Made by a program: the position numbers and the translations under genes. A stretch of DNA of 22,039 bases from Bacillota bacterium (GTDB taxonomy: Bacteria > Bacillota_I > Bacilli_A > Acholeplasmatales > Acholeplasmataceae): NCBI GenBank assembly GCA_006226985.1, contig SBGC01000148.1, positions 1 through 22,039 of the forward strand. The letters run 5' to 3'. Every line of letters starts with the position of its first letter. Position 1 is the stretch's first letter. Shown here in pieces: positions 1 through 9,700 of the stretch. The notes beneath the pieces are model-generated. The model was not told the origin of the DNA. It was given only the letters and a program-made list of their open reading frames with translations, and searched no databases.

Positions 1-2
1 TG

Positions 3-92
3 CCTTATAAGCTTATCTCACTCGTACTTATTTTAATTGGACTCTTCTGGATCTCTAAAGAGTTAAAAACAGGTGTATGTAAAATAAAATAA
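3..92 (+). CDS. C-terminal fragment of a membrane protein (partial, 5' end outside window)
   Basis: An open frame enters from the left edge in frame 3 and stops at TAA 90-92. The 29 visible residues contain a hydrophobic run (LISLVLILIGLFWIS) followed by a basic tail ending KTGVCKIK, which looks like a last transmembrane helix with a positively charged end. No family can be assigned from so little sequence. No clear intrinsic terminator follows before the next promoter. Confidence 0.5.
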   Translation, partial: PYKLISLVLILIGLFWISKELKTGVCKIK

Positions 93-94
93 AC

Positions 95-123
95 TTGCTA
101 AATCTCTCTTGAAGGCTTAAAAT
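95..123 (+). promoter_or_regulatory. Probable sigma-A promoter for the small His-rich gene
   Basis: TTGCTA (95-100) and TAAAAT (118-123) are separated by 17 bp and lie about 35 bp upstream of the TTG start at 158. The -35 box is imperfect. No competing promoter was seen in this gap. Confidence 0.45.
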
Positions 124-157
124 AATGGTGTAGGTGTGAGAGAGAGGGAGTGATACT

Positions 158-448
158 TTGCCAAGAAAAGTAATTATTGAAACAGATGGTGTAAGACAAG
201 AGTTTAACAATAACGAATTTATGCGACAATTTAGACACATGCGTCATCACCATGAAACAGAAAATGAAGTAAAACTATTTACTGATAAATCAGAAATGGT
301 TAATTATGTTAATCAATTAACAGGTATTCAAAATGTTGAAATCTTCAAAATTGAAGACAATCTTTACAAAGTTTTAGTAACAAAAAAAGTAAAACATGAA
401 CATCGTTGCTGTCATGAGGACGAGCACGAAAGCGAAGAAAAAGAATAA
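158..448 (+). CDS. Small His-rich hypothetical protein (96 aa)
   Basis: The start is TTG at 158, chosen because a GGGAG ribosome-binding site lies 7 bases upstream; the first in-frame ATG is 20 residues further on and lacks a comparable site. The protein is small, charged and has no signal peptide or membrane segment. Residues 22-31 contain an HMRHHHE cluster, and the C-terminus reads HEHRCCHEDEHESEEKE, a His/Cys/acidic tail that could bind a transition metal. The middle (about 35-78) has the strand-helix pattern of a small folded domain. I do not recognise a family. It has its own promoter and a strong terminator immediately downstream, so it is probably monocistronic and independent of the exporter operon that follows. 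Confidence 0.75.
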   Translation: MPRKVIIETDGVRQEFNNNEFMRQFRHMRHHHETENEVKLFTDKSEMVNYVNQLTGIQNVEIFKIEDNLYKVLVTKKVKHEHRCCHEDEHESEEKE

Positions 449-469
449 TTGATTCCAAAAAACACCTAC

Positions 470-500
470 AAAGAGGATGAGCAATCGTCCTCTTTCTTAT
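470..500 (+). terminator. Rho-independent terminator after the His-rich gene
   Basis: AAAGAGGATGA (470-480) and TCGTCCTCTTT (485-495) form an 11-bp stem with one wobble around a GCAA loop, followed by CTTATT. It lies 22 bp after the TAA stop and just before the next promoter. Confidence 0.8.
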
Positions 501-528
501 TGACATCCTAAAAAATAGCGCGTATACT
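500..528 (+). promoter_or_regulatory. Sigma-A promoter of the TetR-ABC exporter operon
   Basis: TTGACA (500-505), a 17-bp spacer and TATACT (523-528) give a near-consensus promoter. The predicted transcription start at about 535 falls at the palindrome described next. Confidence 0.8.
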
Positions 529-535
529 ATAAATG

Positions 536-549
536 TGACAGGGTTGTCA
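536..549. promoter_or_regulatory. Probable TetR operator (palindrome TGACA-gggt-TGTCA)
   Basis: A perfect inverted repeat, TGACA (536-540) and TGTCA (545-549) with a 4-bp centre, overlaps the predicted transcription start and sits 13 bp before the regulator's ATG. Position and symmetry fit an autoregulatory operator for the TetR-family repressor encoded next. This is inferred from geometry only. Confidence 0.55.
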
Positions 550-561
550 TATGAGGTGAAT

Positions 562-1179
562 ATGCCAAAAGAAACATTTTTTAACCTATCAAAAGACAAA
601 CAAGAACGCATTATGCACGCGATCATTACCGAGATGGGTTTACACACATATGAACATATAAATATCAACAGTATTATTAGACAAGCTGGGATACCTAGAG
701 GATCTTTCTATCAGTATTTTGAAGATAAAGATGATATGTATACGTATTTCTATCAGTATATCGGAGAAAAGAAATTTGCCTATTGGGGATCTCTACTTAA
801 TTTTGAAATCGATATGCCTTTTATGGAAAGATTTTATGCAATCTACAAGAAGGGTATTAACTTTATGCTTGACTATCCTGATTTGGTCAAAGCTGGACAA
901 AAAATTATAGCTTCTGATTTTTTGAAACAAAATGATCAATATAAAAAATCAATGCAAATTGCGATTGATTTATATGCGAAATATATTGAAATCGATCAAC
1001 AAAAAAATCGGATAAGGAATGACATTGATCCTAAATTTCTTGCATCTGTCTTGCTAGATATGCTTAATCGCACAGCACTTGAAGACTACTTAAACGATCA
1101 AATATCTCCAGAAAATATTGAAAAACACGTTATGATGATTATAAATTTATTAGAGAAAGGAATAAAACCTCATGTTTAG
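562..1179 (+). CDS. TetR/AcrR-family transcriptional regulator
   Basis: The 205-residue protein has the TetR layout. An N-terminal helix-turn-helix (about residues 25-50: INSIIRQAGIPRGSFYQYF, followed by DKDDMY) matches the family signature of a recognition helix ending in FYxYFxxKddl. The rest is all-helical and would be the ligand-binding and dimerisation domain. I chose ATG 562, preceded by GAGGTG, rather than the GTG at 535, because the GTG would lie on the predicted transcription start and inside the operator. The stop overlaps the ATPase start by 8 bp, so the two are translationally coupled. It probably represses its own exporter operon until an effector binds; the effector cannot be deduced. 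Confidence 0.88.
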   Translation: MPKETFFNLSKDKQERIMHAIITEMGLHTYEHININSIIRQAGIPRGSFYQYFEDKDDMYTYFYQYIGEKKFAYWGSLLNFEIDMPFMERFYAIYKKGINFMLDYPDLVKAGQKIIASDFLKQNDQYKKSMQIAIDLYAKYIEIDQQKNRIRNDIDPKFLASVLLDMLNRTALEDYLNDQISPENIEKHVMMIINLLEKGIKPHV

Positions 1180-2032
1180 TGTGAAAGATTTACGTTTTAC
1201 GTATCCAAAGAATAAAGAAGAAACAATTAAAGGTATCTCATTTGAAATAGCTAAAGGAGAAATCTTTGGCTTTTTAGGACCTAGTGGTGCTGGAAAGAGT
1301 ACAACTCAAAAAATATTGATTAAACTTCTTGATCAATATAAAGGAATCATTTCCTATAATGGTGCAAACATCGCTGAACTTGATGATTCATTCTTTGAAA
1401 ACATCGGTGTATCTTTCGAAATGCCTATCCATTTTTCAAAAATGACAGCCATGGAAAACATCAACTTCTTCTTAAAGCTTTATAAAAGAAACGCAAATGT
1501 CGAGGAACTTATGAAGTCTGTAGGTCTATGGGAAGATCGCGACAAAATGGTCTCTGAATATTCAAAAGGAATGAAGATTCGACTTAATTTTGTGCGTGCA
1601 ATGCTCAATGAACCTGAAATGCTCTTTTTAGATGAGCCAACAAATGGTCTTGATCCTGCAAATGCAATGGTTTTAAAAGATTTAATTAAAGCATTTAAGC
1701 AACGTGGTGGAACCGTCTTTATCACATCACATATTATGACAGATATTGATCAATTATGTGATCGAGTTGCATTTATTGTCGAAGGCGAAATCAAAGAGAT
1801 TGATTCACCAAGAAATTTAAAGATCAAATATGGCAAACGAACCATTAAAGTAGAATATAAAGAAAACGGATCAACGAAGACAGAAACATTTAATATGGAT
1901 AATTTTGGACAAAACAAAGCTTTTCTTGACCTCATTCAAACAAAAGATATTGAGACGATTCATAGTGGAGAGACAACACTTGAAGAAATTTTTATTAAAG
2001 TCACAGGTGTTGGACTAAATCATCATGAATAG
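1172..2032 (+). CDS. ABC transporter ATP-binding protein (ABC-2 / drug-export type)
   Basis: This 286-residue nucleotide-binding subunit would power the two permeases encoded next. Visible motifs are Walker A GPSGAGKST (residues 36-44), signature YSKGMKIRL (130-138, SKGM in place of LSGGQ), Walker B MLFLDE (150-155) with the D-loop NGLD, and the switch histidine in ITSH (H187). The Q-loop region reads SFEMP, with Glu where Gln is usual, as is common in this CcmA-like branch. After about residue 225 a short C-terminal extension follows, typical of exporters of this class. The start overlaps the regulator by 8 bp and the end overlaps the first permease by 8 bp. The substrate is unknown; drug, lipid or peptide export are all possible. 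Confidence 0.93.
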   Translation: MFSVKDLRFTYPKNKEETIKGISFEIAKGEIFGFLGPSGAGKSTTQKILIKLLDQYKGIISYNGANIAELDDSFFENIGVSFEMPIHFSKMTAMENINFFLKLYKRNANVEELMKSVGLWEDRDKMVSEYSKGMKIRLNFVRAMLNEPEMLFLDEPTNGLDPANAMVLKDLIKAFKQRGGTVFITSHIMTDIDQLCDRVAFIVEGEIKEIDSPRNLKIKYGKRTIKVEYKENGSTKTETFNMDNFGQNKAFLDLIQTKDIETIHSGETTLEEIFIKVTGVGLNHHE

Positions 2033-2759
2033 ATTACTCATTTTAATTAAGGGAGAACTCCAAAGACTCAATAAATATCATGTGACTACAGTAAGTTTTA
2101 TTGTTGCTGTCATCTGGTTTCTCTTACTATTCTTTATCGATGATGCTGATCTTTTAGCCCAAATGTTGCCGTTTGTCATTGTCATAGATGCAACCATGAT
2201 GAGCATAATTTTTATTGGAGCTATCATGTTCTTTGAGAAAACAGAACAAACATTTTCAACGATGCTTGTCACACCAGTTTCCAATCAAGAACTCATCTTA
2301 TCGAAAGCTATCGCGAATACGATTCATACCGTCTTATCATCTTTTCTTATTATCCTTGTCTTTTATTTCGTTAAAGATGTTGATGTGAATTGGATAGGTG
2401 TCATCATAGCACTTATTATTTCAGTGATGTTTCATAGCTTGTTAGGATTCGTCTTTTCATTCCATGGTAAAGATTTTACAACAATGCTCGTCAATGTCAT
2501 GCTATATTCATTTTTATTTACGATTCCTTCTGCACTAAACTTTTTCAATATCATTTTTAAAGGACAGATTTGGGAATACATTCTTCTAATATCTCCAACA
2601 CAAGCAGCAATTAAACTAATTGAAGTAGGTTTTGGTGGACCTTTATCGTGGAAATACTGGATAAGTCTAGGCGTTTTAGTGATTGGTGGTATCTTAGGCT
2701 ACATCTACTATATTAAACCTAATTTTAAAAAATATGCTGTTAAGCAAAGTGGGGTGTAA
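2025..2759 (+). CDS. ABC-2 type transporter permease, subunit 1
   Basis: The 244-residue protein is highly hydrophobic, with about six predicted membrane segments. The first is near residues 18-36, further ones lie at about 45-68, 100-118, 125-145 and 150-170, and the last is near 212-232. It begins with a short amphipathic cytoplasmic stretch (MNRLLILIKGELQRLNKY), as in ABC-2 permeases that contact the ATPase through an N-terminal helix. The tail KKYAVKQSGV is basic. The gene overlaps the ATPase gene by 8 bp and is followed by the second permease after 2 bp, so the pump is probably a heterodimeric permease pair with an ATPase dimer. The arrangement resembles fluoroquinolone-type exporters, but substrate assignment would be speculative. 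Confidence 0.88.
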   Translation: MNRLLILIKGELQRLNKYHVTTVSFIVAVIWFLLLFFIDDADLLAQMLPFVIVIDATMMSIIFIGAIMFFEKTEQTFSTMLVTPVSNQELILSKAIANTIHTVLSSFLIILVFYFVKDVDVNWIGVIIALIISVMFHSLLGFVFSFHGKDFTTMLVNVMLYSFLFTIPSALNFFNIIFKGQIWEYILLISPTQAAIKLIEVGFGGPLSWKYWISLGVLVIGGILGYIYYIKPNFKKYAVKQSGV

Positions 2760-2761
2760 TC

Positions 2762-3478
2762 ATGTTTAAACGCATCCTTTTACATGAAATAAAAAATATT
2801 AAACGCGATAAAATGTATGCATTTTTTGCCATCTATTCGGTTGTTTTAATTGTTGTTGCTTACTTTCTCATACCTTATATAGTTGAAAATGCAAATATCT
2901 TAGCTGCTCATCTTGTTACATTAGTCTTTATTTTAATGATCAGTTTTTTATTTGGAGCAGTTACAGGTTTTACATTACTTGATGATCAAGATGATAATGT
3001 CTTATTATCGCTTAAAATTACACCAATTTCAGTTAAAAAATATATTGGGATAAAATTGGTTACCAGTTACTTATTTGGTGTTATCTCAACGCTTCTACTT
3101 ATTTTAGTGACTGAACTTATCCATACAGCAACACCCCTTGAAATACTTATGATAGCAACCCTCGCACCTTTTCAAGCACCTATTATTGCATTACTTATTA
3201 ATATGCTTGCAACCAATAAAGTAGAAGGTTTTGTTATTATGAAATTATCAGGTATTCTTCTCTTAGCTCCTATTGCAGTTTTATTTCTTACCAATTGGAC
3301 CGAAATCTTTTTAATGATACTTCCTGGCTTTTGGCCTGCACGCATGGTATCTATGCTTCTAACGAATGAAAGTTATCTTTTTAATTCATTTTTCCTTTAC
3401 TTCATCTTAGGGTTATTCATTAATGGCTTAACTTTATTTTTATTCTTTGCAATCTATAAAAAAAGAATTCACATATAG
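2762..3478 (+). CDS. ABC-2 type transporter permease, subunit 2
   Basis: The 238-residue protein has about six membrane helices and the ABC-2 opening MFKRILLHEIKNIKRDKMYAF, a cytoplasmic amphipathic helix before the first membrane span. The loop LDDQDDNVLLSLKITPISVKKYIGIKL (about residues 73-99) matches the conserved cytoplasmic loop of this family, with the P-I-S turn and following basic residues. It lies 2 bp after the first permease and 9 bp before the small membrane protein gene. It is expected to pair with subunit 1 in the membrane. No truncation is seen. Confidence 0.88.
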   Translation: MFKRILLHEIKNIKRDKMYAFFAIYSVVLIVVAYFLIPYIVENANILAAHLVTLVFILMISFLFGAVTGFTLLDDQDDNVLLSLKITPISVKKYIGIKLVTSYLFGVISTLLLILVTELIHTATPLEILMIATLAPFQAPIIALLINMLATNKVEGFVIMKLSGILLLAPIAVLFLTNWTEIFLMILPGFWPARMVSMLLTNESYLFNSFFLYFILGLFINGLTLFLFFAIYKKRIHI

Positions 3479-3487
3479 GAGGTTTAT

Positions 3488-3682
3488 ATGCAAATACTAG
3501 GAATTATTTTACTTATTTATGGTGCATTTTTACTCGTAGGATTCATCATGCAGTTTCCATTTTTCTATCAAAATGCAAAATCAAAAGTACTTATTAAAAT
3601 GATGGGGAAAACAGGATACAATATTTTACTTATCATCCTAGGTGGTATCGCACTAACGTTTGGCATCATCATTTTGACATAA
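3488..3682 (+). CDS. Small two-helix membrane protein (64 aa)
   Basis: A strong ribosome-binding site (AGGAGG at 3478-3483) precedes ATG 3488, which argues that this short frame is real. The protein is two hydrophobic segments (about residues 2-22 and 45-63) joined by a basic loop containing FFYQNAKSKVLIKMMGKTG. The pattern resembles the Imm17-like two-helix family, but I hold that resemblance loosely. It is the last gene of the exporter operon, immediately before the shared terminator. It may be an accessory subunit of the pump or an unrelated passenger. Confidence 0.7.
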   Translation: MQILGIILLIYGAFLLVGFIMQFPFFYQNAKSKVLIKMMGKTGYNILLIILGGIALTFGIIILT

Positions 3683-3683
3683 G

Positions 3684-3705
3684 AAAAGGGACTTAGGTCC
3701 CTTTT
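3684..3705. terminator. Bidirectional terminator between convergent operons
   Basis: AAAAGGGAC (3684-3692), loop TTAG and GTCCCTTTT (3697-3705) form a 9-bp hairpin with T-runs on the 3' side in both orientations. It ends the exporter operon on the + strand. On the - strand it ends the giant-protein operon, whose stop codon is at 3709-3711. Confidence 0.9.
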
Positions 3706-3708
3706 TTG

Positions 3709-6700
3709 TTAATCTTCTATGCGTTCCCATGTTGAATCATGGTCAGTAAATCCATAGTCTCTTGTACGTTCATGTGCATTATAGATCGTAATAACAAAAC
3801 TTCTTGTACGATTCTTCGTACTACTATTGATATAGTAATACTTACCTGTATCATTCGAATCTAGATCTAAGTCATTGACTGTTTGTAATTCATCAGTACC
3901 ATTAAGCTCAATTCGGTAATCATATAAGTAGTTGTCTGGATCTAAAATTTTCACATTAAATGAGAAATATCCACTCTTGTTACGACCAAATCTAAACTTG
4001 TAAGCACCTTGATCTAGCATATAGAATAGGTTTGTTGAATTGGTATATCTGATGACTGTACTAAATTGAGGTAATGTTGTAACGATTGAGTCACCAACAG
4101 GTAGATTTGTATCCATATTTCTTACATTGATCACTATCACTTTTCCATCAAGCGATGGAACAAGTGCATTGCCTTCATAAACAACTTCAAAGATATACGA
4201 AACGTTATAGGTAACGTCAGTCACTGTGATATGGTAATAAACCATATTGTTTTGGTCTTCTGATGTAACACGATAAATGATAATGATGTCTTCATCTTCA
4301 CTACCTTCATTCGCTGTAAAATCGGCAGCAAGCTCACTAATATAAATAGATTCTGGACCATCGACTTCTGTTGTCCATAAATCATTTGTTGCATCATAGC
4401 GAGAAATCGTCGCACCTAAAGGTAAATAATTCAAGAAATAAGGAATATAGGAATCTAGTGGAATATTGGAAACTTGTCCATCGACTCTAAAATCAGTGAC
4501 AAGTGCAGTGTCTGCACCATCATAGTCAATACCAGCGTAGTATATCGACATTGCATAGTCGCTTGGTGTAATGACATTACCTAAATTATCCGCCTCATAG
4601 ATAGGAGCGTATATTGTTTCTGTTGCTAATTCAGCAAATTGGATGTTGGATAAATAAGCATTCGTACCTGGATTCTTTCGAATATAGACATTACCCATAT
4701 TAATTGGGCTATCACCGGTTCTTTGGTAAGTCACTGTAAACGTGTAATCTCCAGCATCAGCTGTTTCATCAACTGTAAATACTAAGTAATTGTCAGTTAC
4801 AGATAAAGTTATACCTGTAATATCGGATGGTGTCACATTAAAATAACTATCTGGATTTTCGCTTTGTAAATTATAAACATCACTTGAATATGTGCGATCA
4901 ATTCCATAGTCAATTGAAATGGATGTTGAAAAAGCTTCACGTGTAACAATAACTGGATTTAAACTTGTCATCGTCACCTTATTATTATTTCGATAGACAT
5001 TGGTAATAGAAACAGCTCTTTCACGAATCTGATGTGTATAGTTTGTTGTTGATCCTGATTCTGATAAAAGAGAATACGTAATATTATAAATTCTAAATCC
5101 ATTATCATAAGTGATACTACCAATGGACACATTCGATATTGTAGAAAAGTCACTAATTTGTATACGATCCAAGAAGGGCAATGTATAATAGAGCACATTT
5201 TCTTCATAGGGTTTAGCAAGTGGATCAGTCACTGCAGTAAGTGTTGTATTCGAAAAATCGAGTGGATAACCAAAATTAAGATATGATGTTAGTGTTGTTC
5301 CTGATGGTGTCACAGCACCTGATGAGTAATGTTCTATTTCTTCCACTGCACGAAGTGTAGATGCACCTTTCGTAAATGTGTAATAGATACGATTCTCATA
5401 TGGCAATAATCTAAATCCTACCCGATACTCACCATTTCTAAGTTGAGGGCTCACATCAAGTGTTAGTGTAAATGGATAATATGTGGCATTTTGTACAAGT
5501 GTTGATGATAAACCAAAATCTTCATAATCAACATTGACATAGCTACTGGTGTTTGGATCATAGTATTCTAAAACAACATTATCATTTTCTGTTGTACCTA
5601 TGGATAAAATGTCAGTTCCAATAGGTAATACTTGACTGTTATTTCTAAAATTAATACGAAGGGATGTATCGACATTCTCAACAGTTATGATAGATGGTAC
5701 ACCTGTTCTTACTGTACCTCCATCGATTTGGTAGCTATATGCATAAGGTAGTGTTGGACTTGCTTGATAAGTCACATTAAGTCGAATTAAATAATCCGAT
5801 ACGTAATTTTCATTTAAGAATGCATTATAATATTGCGAGACCTCTGAATAAGATGATATATATCCGATATTAATGAGACCTGTTTGTAGATTGTTTAGAT
5901 CAAACGTATAGGTAAATAATGGATTCAAATCTGGCTTATTTTCAGGTAATACATTGGGATCAGCATAATCATAAAGTAGAGGTCTAAAACTACTAATATA
6001 TGCACTCATGTTGGTTCCATATGGGAATCCATAATAGTCTTCAATCGTCTTAGCTACAACAGCGTTATTTGGCGTCATAGCGCCATATATACGATAGTTA
6101 ACAGTAGATAGTCCACCACTAAATTGAAGCTGTGATAAATGGAGATTAAACGTGATTGTACCCGTAGGATTTTGCGTTGTTGGATGCACGACAGTTGGTA
6201 AATAGAGTTTCGATGATGACCCTCCCTCTTCTTCTAAACTAAGTGTAGATGAGGTGTCATCAAGTAATCGAGATTTATCACTATACATGGTCTGAAAGAG
6301 CTCTTCATATTGTGCTAAAAGATTCGTATATGTCACACTTTCGCTTGCTAAAATACGTGTTGGATTATCGTAGTCAATATCATAAGAAGGTAATAATCCT
6401 TCATTATCTGCAAGTGGTAATAGCTTATCAAATGTCATATTTGCAGGTAGAATGGAACCGAATGTTGAACCTGATGATGTCGCTAAGACATACATACCGT
6501 TCGGTCTTGAATTCATAAATGTTGGAGATAAGTTACCATTTTCTGAATAATAAATATATTGTTGTAAAACAGGGTCTGTTTGCATCGCAAACGATGGTGA
6601 ATAGACATATTCACCGACTGGATCGTTTGGATCTTCCGTAATAACGGGTACCCCTTGAGGACGAGCAAAGAAATAATATGATGGCATATTATTACTATAA

Positions 6701-9700
6701 TTGATGGTTGATCCTATAACTTTCGTTGATTCATCATCCCATACTTGATTATAAAGTGGCAAATCATGTTCATACTTATATTCATTGAGTGTCCCTACAT
6801 TAACCGTACTACCAGATACTACACTCCAGCCTGTGCTACCATGTGTTGGAGCATCAGTCCTAGAAATGATTTCTGTTTGATAGGTTTGATTCGTAGAATA
6901 TCCACCATTTCTTAAATATCTTCTACCATATATGGTTACTTCTGAACGATTAGCAGTTTTTGTATAGGTTGTTCTTTCCCAATAGCCTGTATTAATATTA
7001 TAATTATATTCATATTTTCTTGAGGTTATTGTAATATTATAGTTATGTCTTTCAGCATTACTTGAGTTCCCAACACGTGTACTTGAATCTTGGAACCAAT
7101 AAATTCCGGTAAAAACAGCTTGTGTTGTATCATTTTTTCTAGCACTATAATAAACTGCATTTCTAAAATCAAAGAAATAAATCGATGAGTTATAGTTATC
7201 TACTTGGTCGAGTCTTCCAATTAAGTCAACATTGGGGTCCATATTAACAATGAAGTTAAACGTTGATGTTGATGTATTATTACCATACATATATAAACTT
7301 GACCCACGTTGAAGACGACCAAAAATGCCACCAAATCCACGTTTGTCTTCAGGGTAAAGTCTCATATCACTATATGTATCAGGGAAAATGAATGTTGAAT
7401 CAACAGGATAAAAATAATCTCTTATTGTTTCATAGTCCATAATATCAATTTGTGCATAATTTGCATAAGCTGATGCAGTCCCACGATTAAAAGCTCTAAC
7501 TGTTCCATAATTAATAGCTGTATCAATTTTGACATAAAATGAAGTTGCAATAACAACAGTCGCTCCTGCGATACCGCCAGCAACATCTGTTGAACTGACC
7601 TGACCATGGTTCATCATGCGTCGCATAATCGATAAACCATAACCAATAATACCACCTGCAGATGCATTAATACCTGGTCTTTCTTCTGTTGATTCGCGCA
7701 TGTATACGCGCACGTCACCATTATATAATCTCGAATAATATGTATTATCATAAGCTGGTACAATCGCATCTTGTGTAATGTCATGACGCATAAGGTTACC
7801 ATTATATGAAGACAACGTACGATATTCATGGGTTGTCACATAATTTGAAATCGAAATTGTTAATGCTGAAACAATACCATAGTTAATACAGTTTGATAAT
7901 ATCGAATCCCAAATCGATGCTGTATTTGCTGTTCCATAAGGTGTATACACGTTACCATTACCAATTTCAATATATATCGCAATACCTAAAATACCACCAG
8001 CACGAACAAAGTTCTTAGAAACCCCAATAATACTTCCGCTATTTGATGAGTCATAGATTCTTGATTGTTCTGACATAACTGCAGATGAAATACCGCCAAT
8101 CACGATACCATAACGATATTTTGTGTTTGATCCACCTGATGTAGAAGTTGTTCCAAATGTTACATTTCCTGTATCAACATTCGATGTATTTTCAAAACGA
8201 ATATCGCCCATGTTTGCTGAGTTTTGGATATCCCCATCATTAAATGTTACTAATCCACCAGCATAGACGTTTGCATGTCCAGAAATTCCACGATAAATGC
8301 CATATGTTGAATACATTTGTGCATTATTAATCGAGTTTAATATACCCATGGTAGCAATCGGCATTGACTCCGTTCCAAGAGGATCCATATTACCTGAATT
8401 ATTATAGTTTACAAATCCACCAATGTAGATATTATTTCTTTGTGAGTAATTAAATTGGTTTGATGTTATACCTGAAACAACGATCTCGCCGTTAACTAAA
8501 CCATTTTTAATATAACGATTCATCGTTAAAGTCTTTGTTATACCAGCGATAAATAATTGTTTCTCGTTAACATTATCTCCTTGCATGATAAGGTTGTAAG
8601 CATAAATACCACCATCAAATGTTACATTTAAATAATCAACATTTTCAGATAGTGTTATACCTGCTAGACTTGTTGTTTGAGATAATGTTTGATTCTTCAA
8701 TGTAATATCAGCATTGTTTTCAACAAATCGAAGTAATGTATACGCATTTTGTGTACTATAATAAACACCTGAATAATTATAAACATTGACAATTTCCATA
8801 TCCATATCGTTTCTTGATTGTGATATGGTTAAAGATTGCCCAATATTATAGACAAGTGTTGTAAAATCTAAGTTTGAAAAATCTCCAGATAGTGGTGATT
8901 CTGTATAATAATCAAGTGATGCATTCGTATGATTGAATAAATGTATAAACTCAGCTGTTTCACTATGATTAGACACTAAAACACCTGATGAAATGATTTG
9001 ATTGGTTCCTCTAGATTGAGGATCAATCGTGCCTTTATGTGTATAATTACCAACCGCTATACTCATTTCTGGGGCATAGCCTGTACTCATACCAATGACA
9101 CCACCAACATACTGAGTCTCTGTCGATGCACTTTTCATTTCATATGTTTTGAGTGTGCCTTCACTCGTGAGTAAACCTAAAATATGACGATTGAATTCTG
9201 TATTGTTAACATATCCGATGACACCACCCATATACATGGTTGGTGCTGATGAAACATTCATCGTTGTTGAGGTTGTTCCTATACCCAAAATATCTAGGCT
9301 ATTATAAGCATCTGTTAAGATGAGTTTTTCATTTCCGGTTGCTCCAACAATTCCACCAAAATGATATGTTGGATTGATTAAGATATCTGTTCTATAAACA
9401 TGATTTTGTTTTGCATCTAATGTTCCATCGACATAAACAGATGAAATAAAGCCTGAAGCTCTACCTGCAATACCACCCGCATAAAACTGACCTAACGTCT
9501 TTGTTCCTAAATCAAATTCAACATCTGCAAGAACATTGCGAATAGTACCATCAATTAAATCACCTGCAATTAAACCGATATAATTGTTTACACCTGCATA
9601 ACTATCTGTTTGTGTTAAGCTTACACGTGCATTTAAAAACATTAAATTATAGACTGATCCACGTAATATACCAAATAAACCTGTGTAATAAGATTCTTGA

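Noticed and set aside
6249..6518. 89-codon + strand frame inside the giant gene
   Set aside because: Antisense shadow of the giant coding sequence; no ribosome-binding site, low-complexity translation, no family resemblance.
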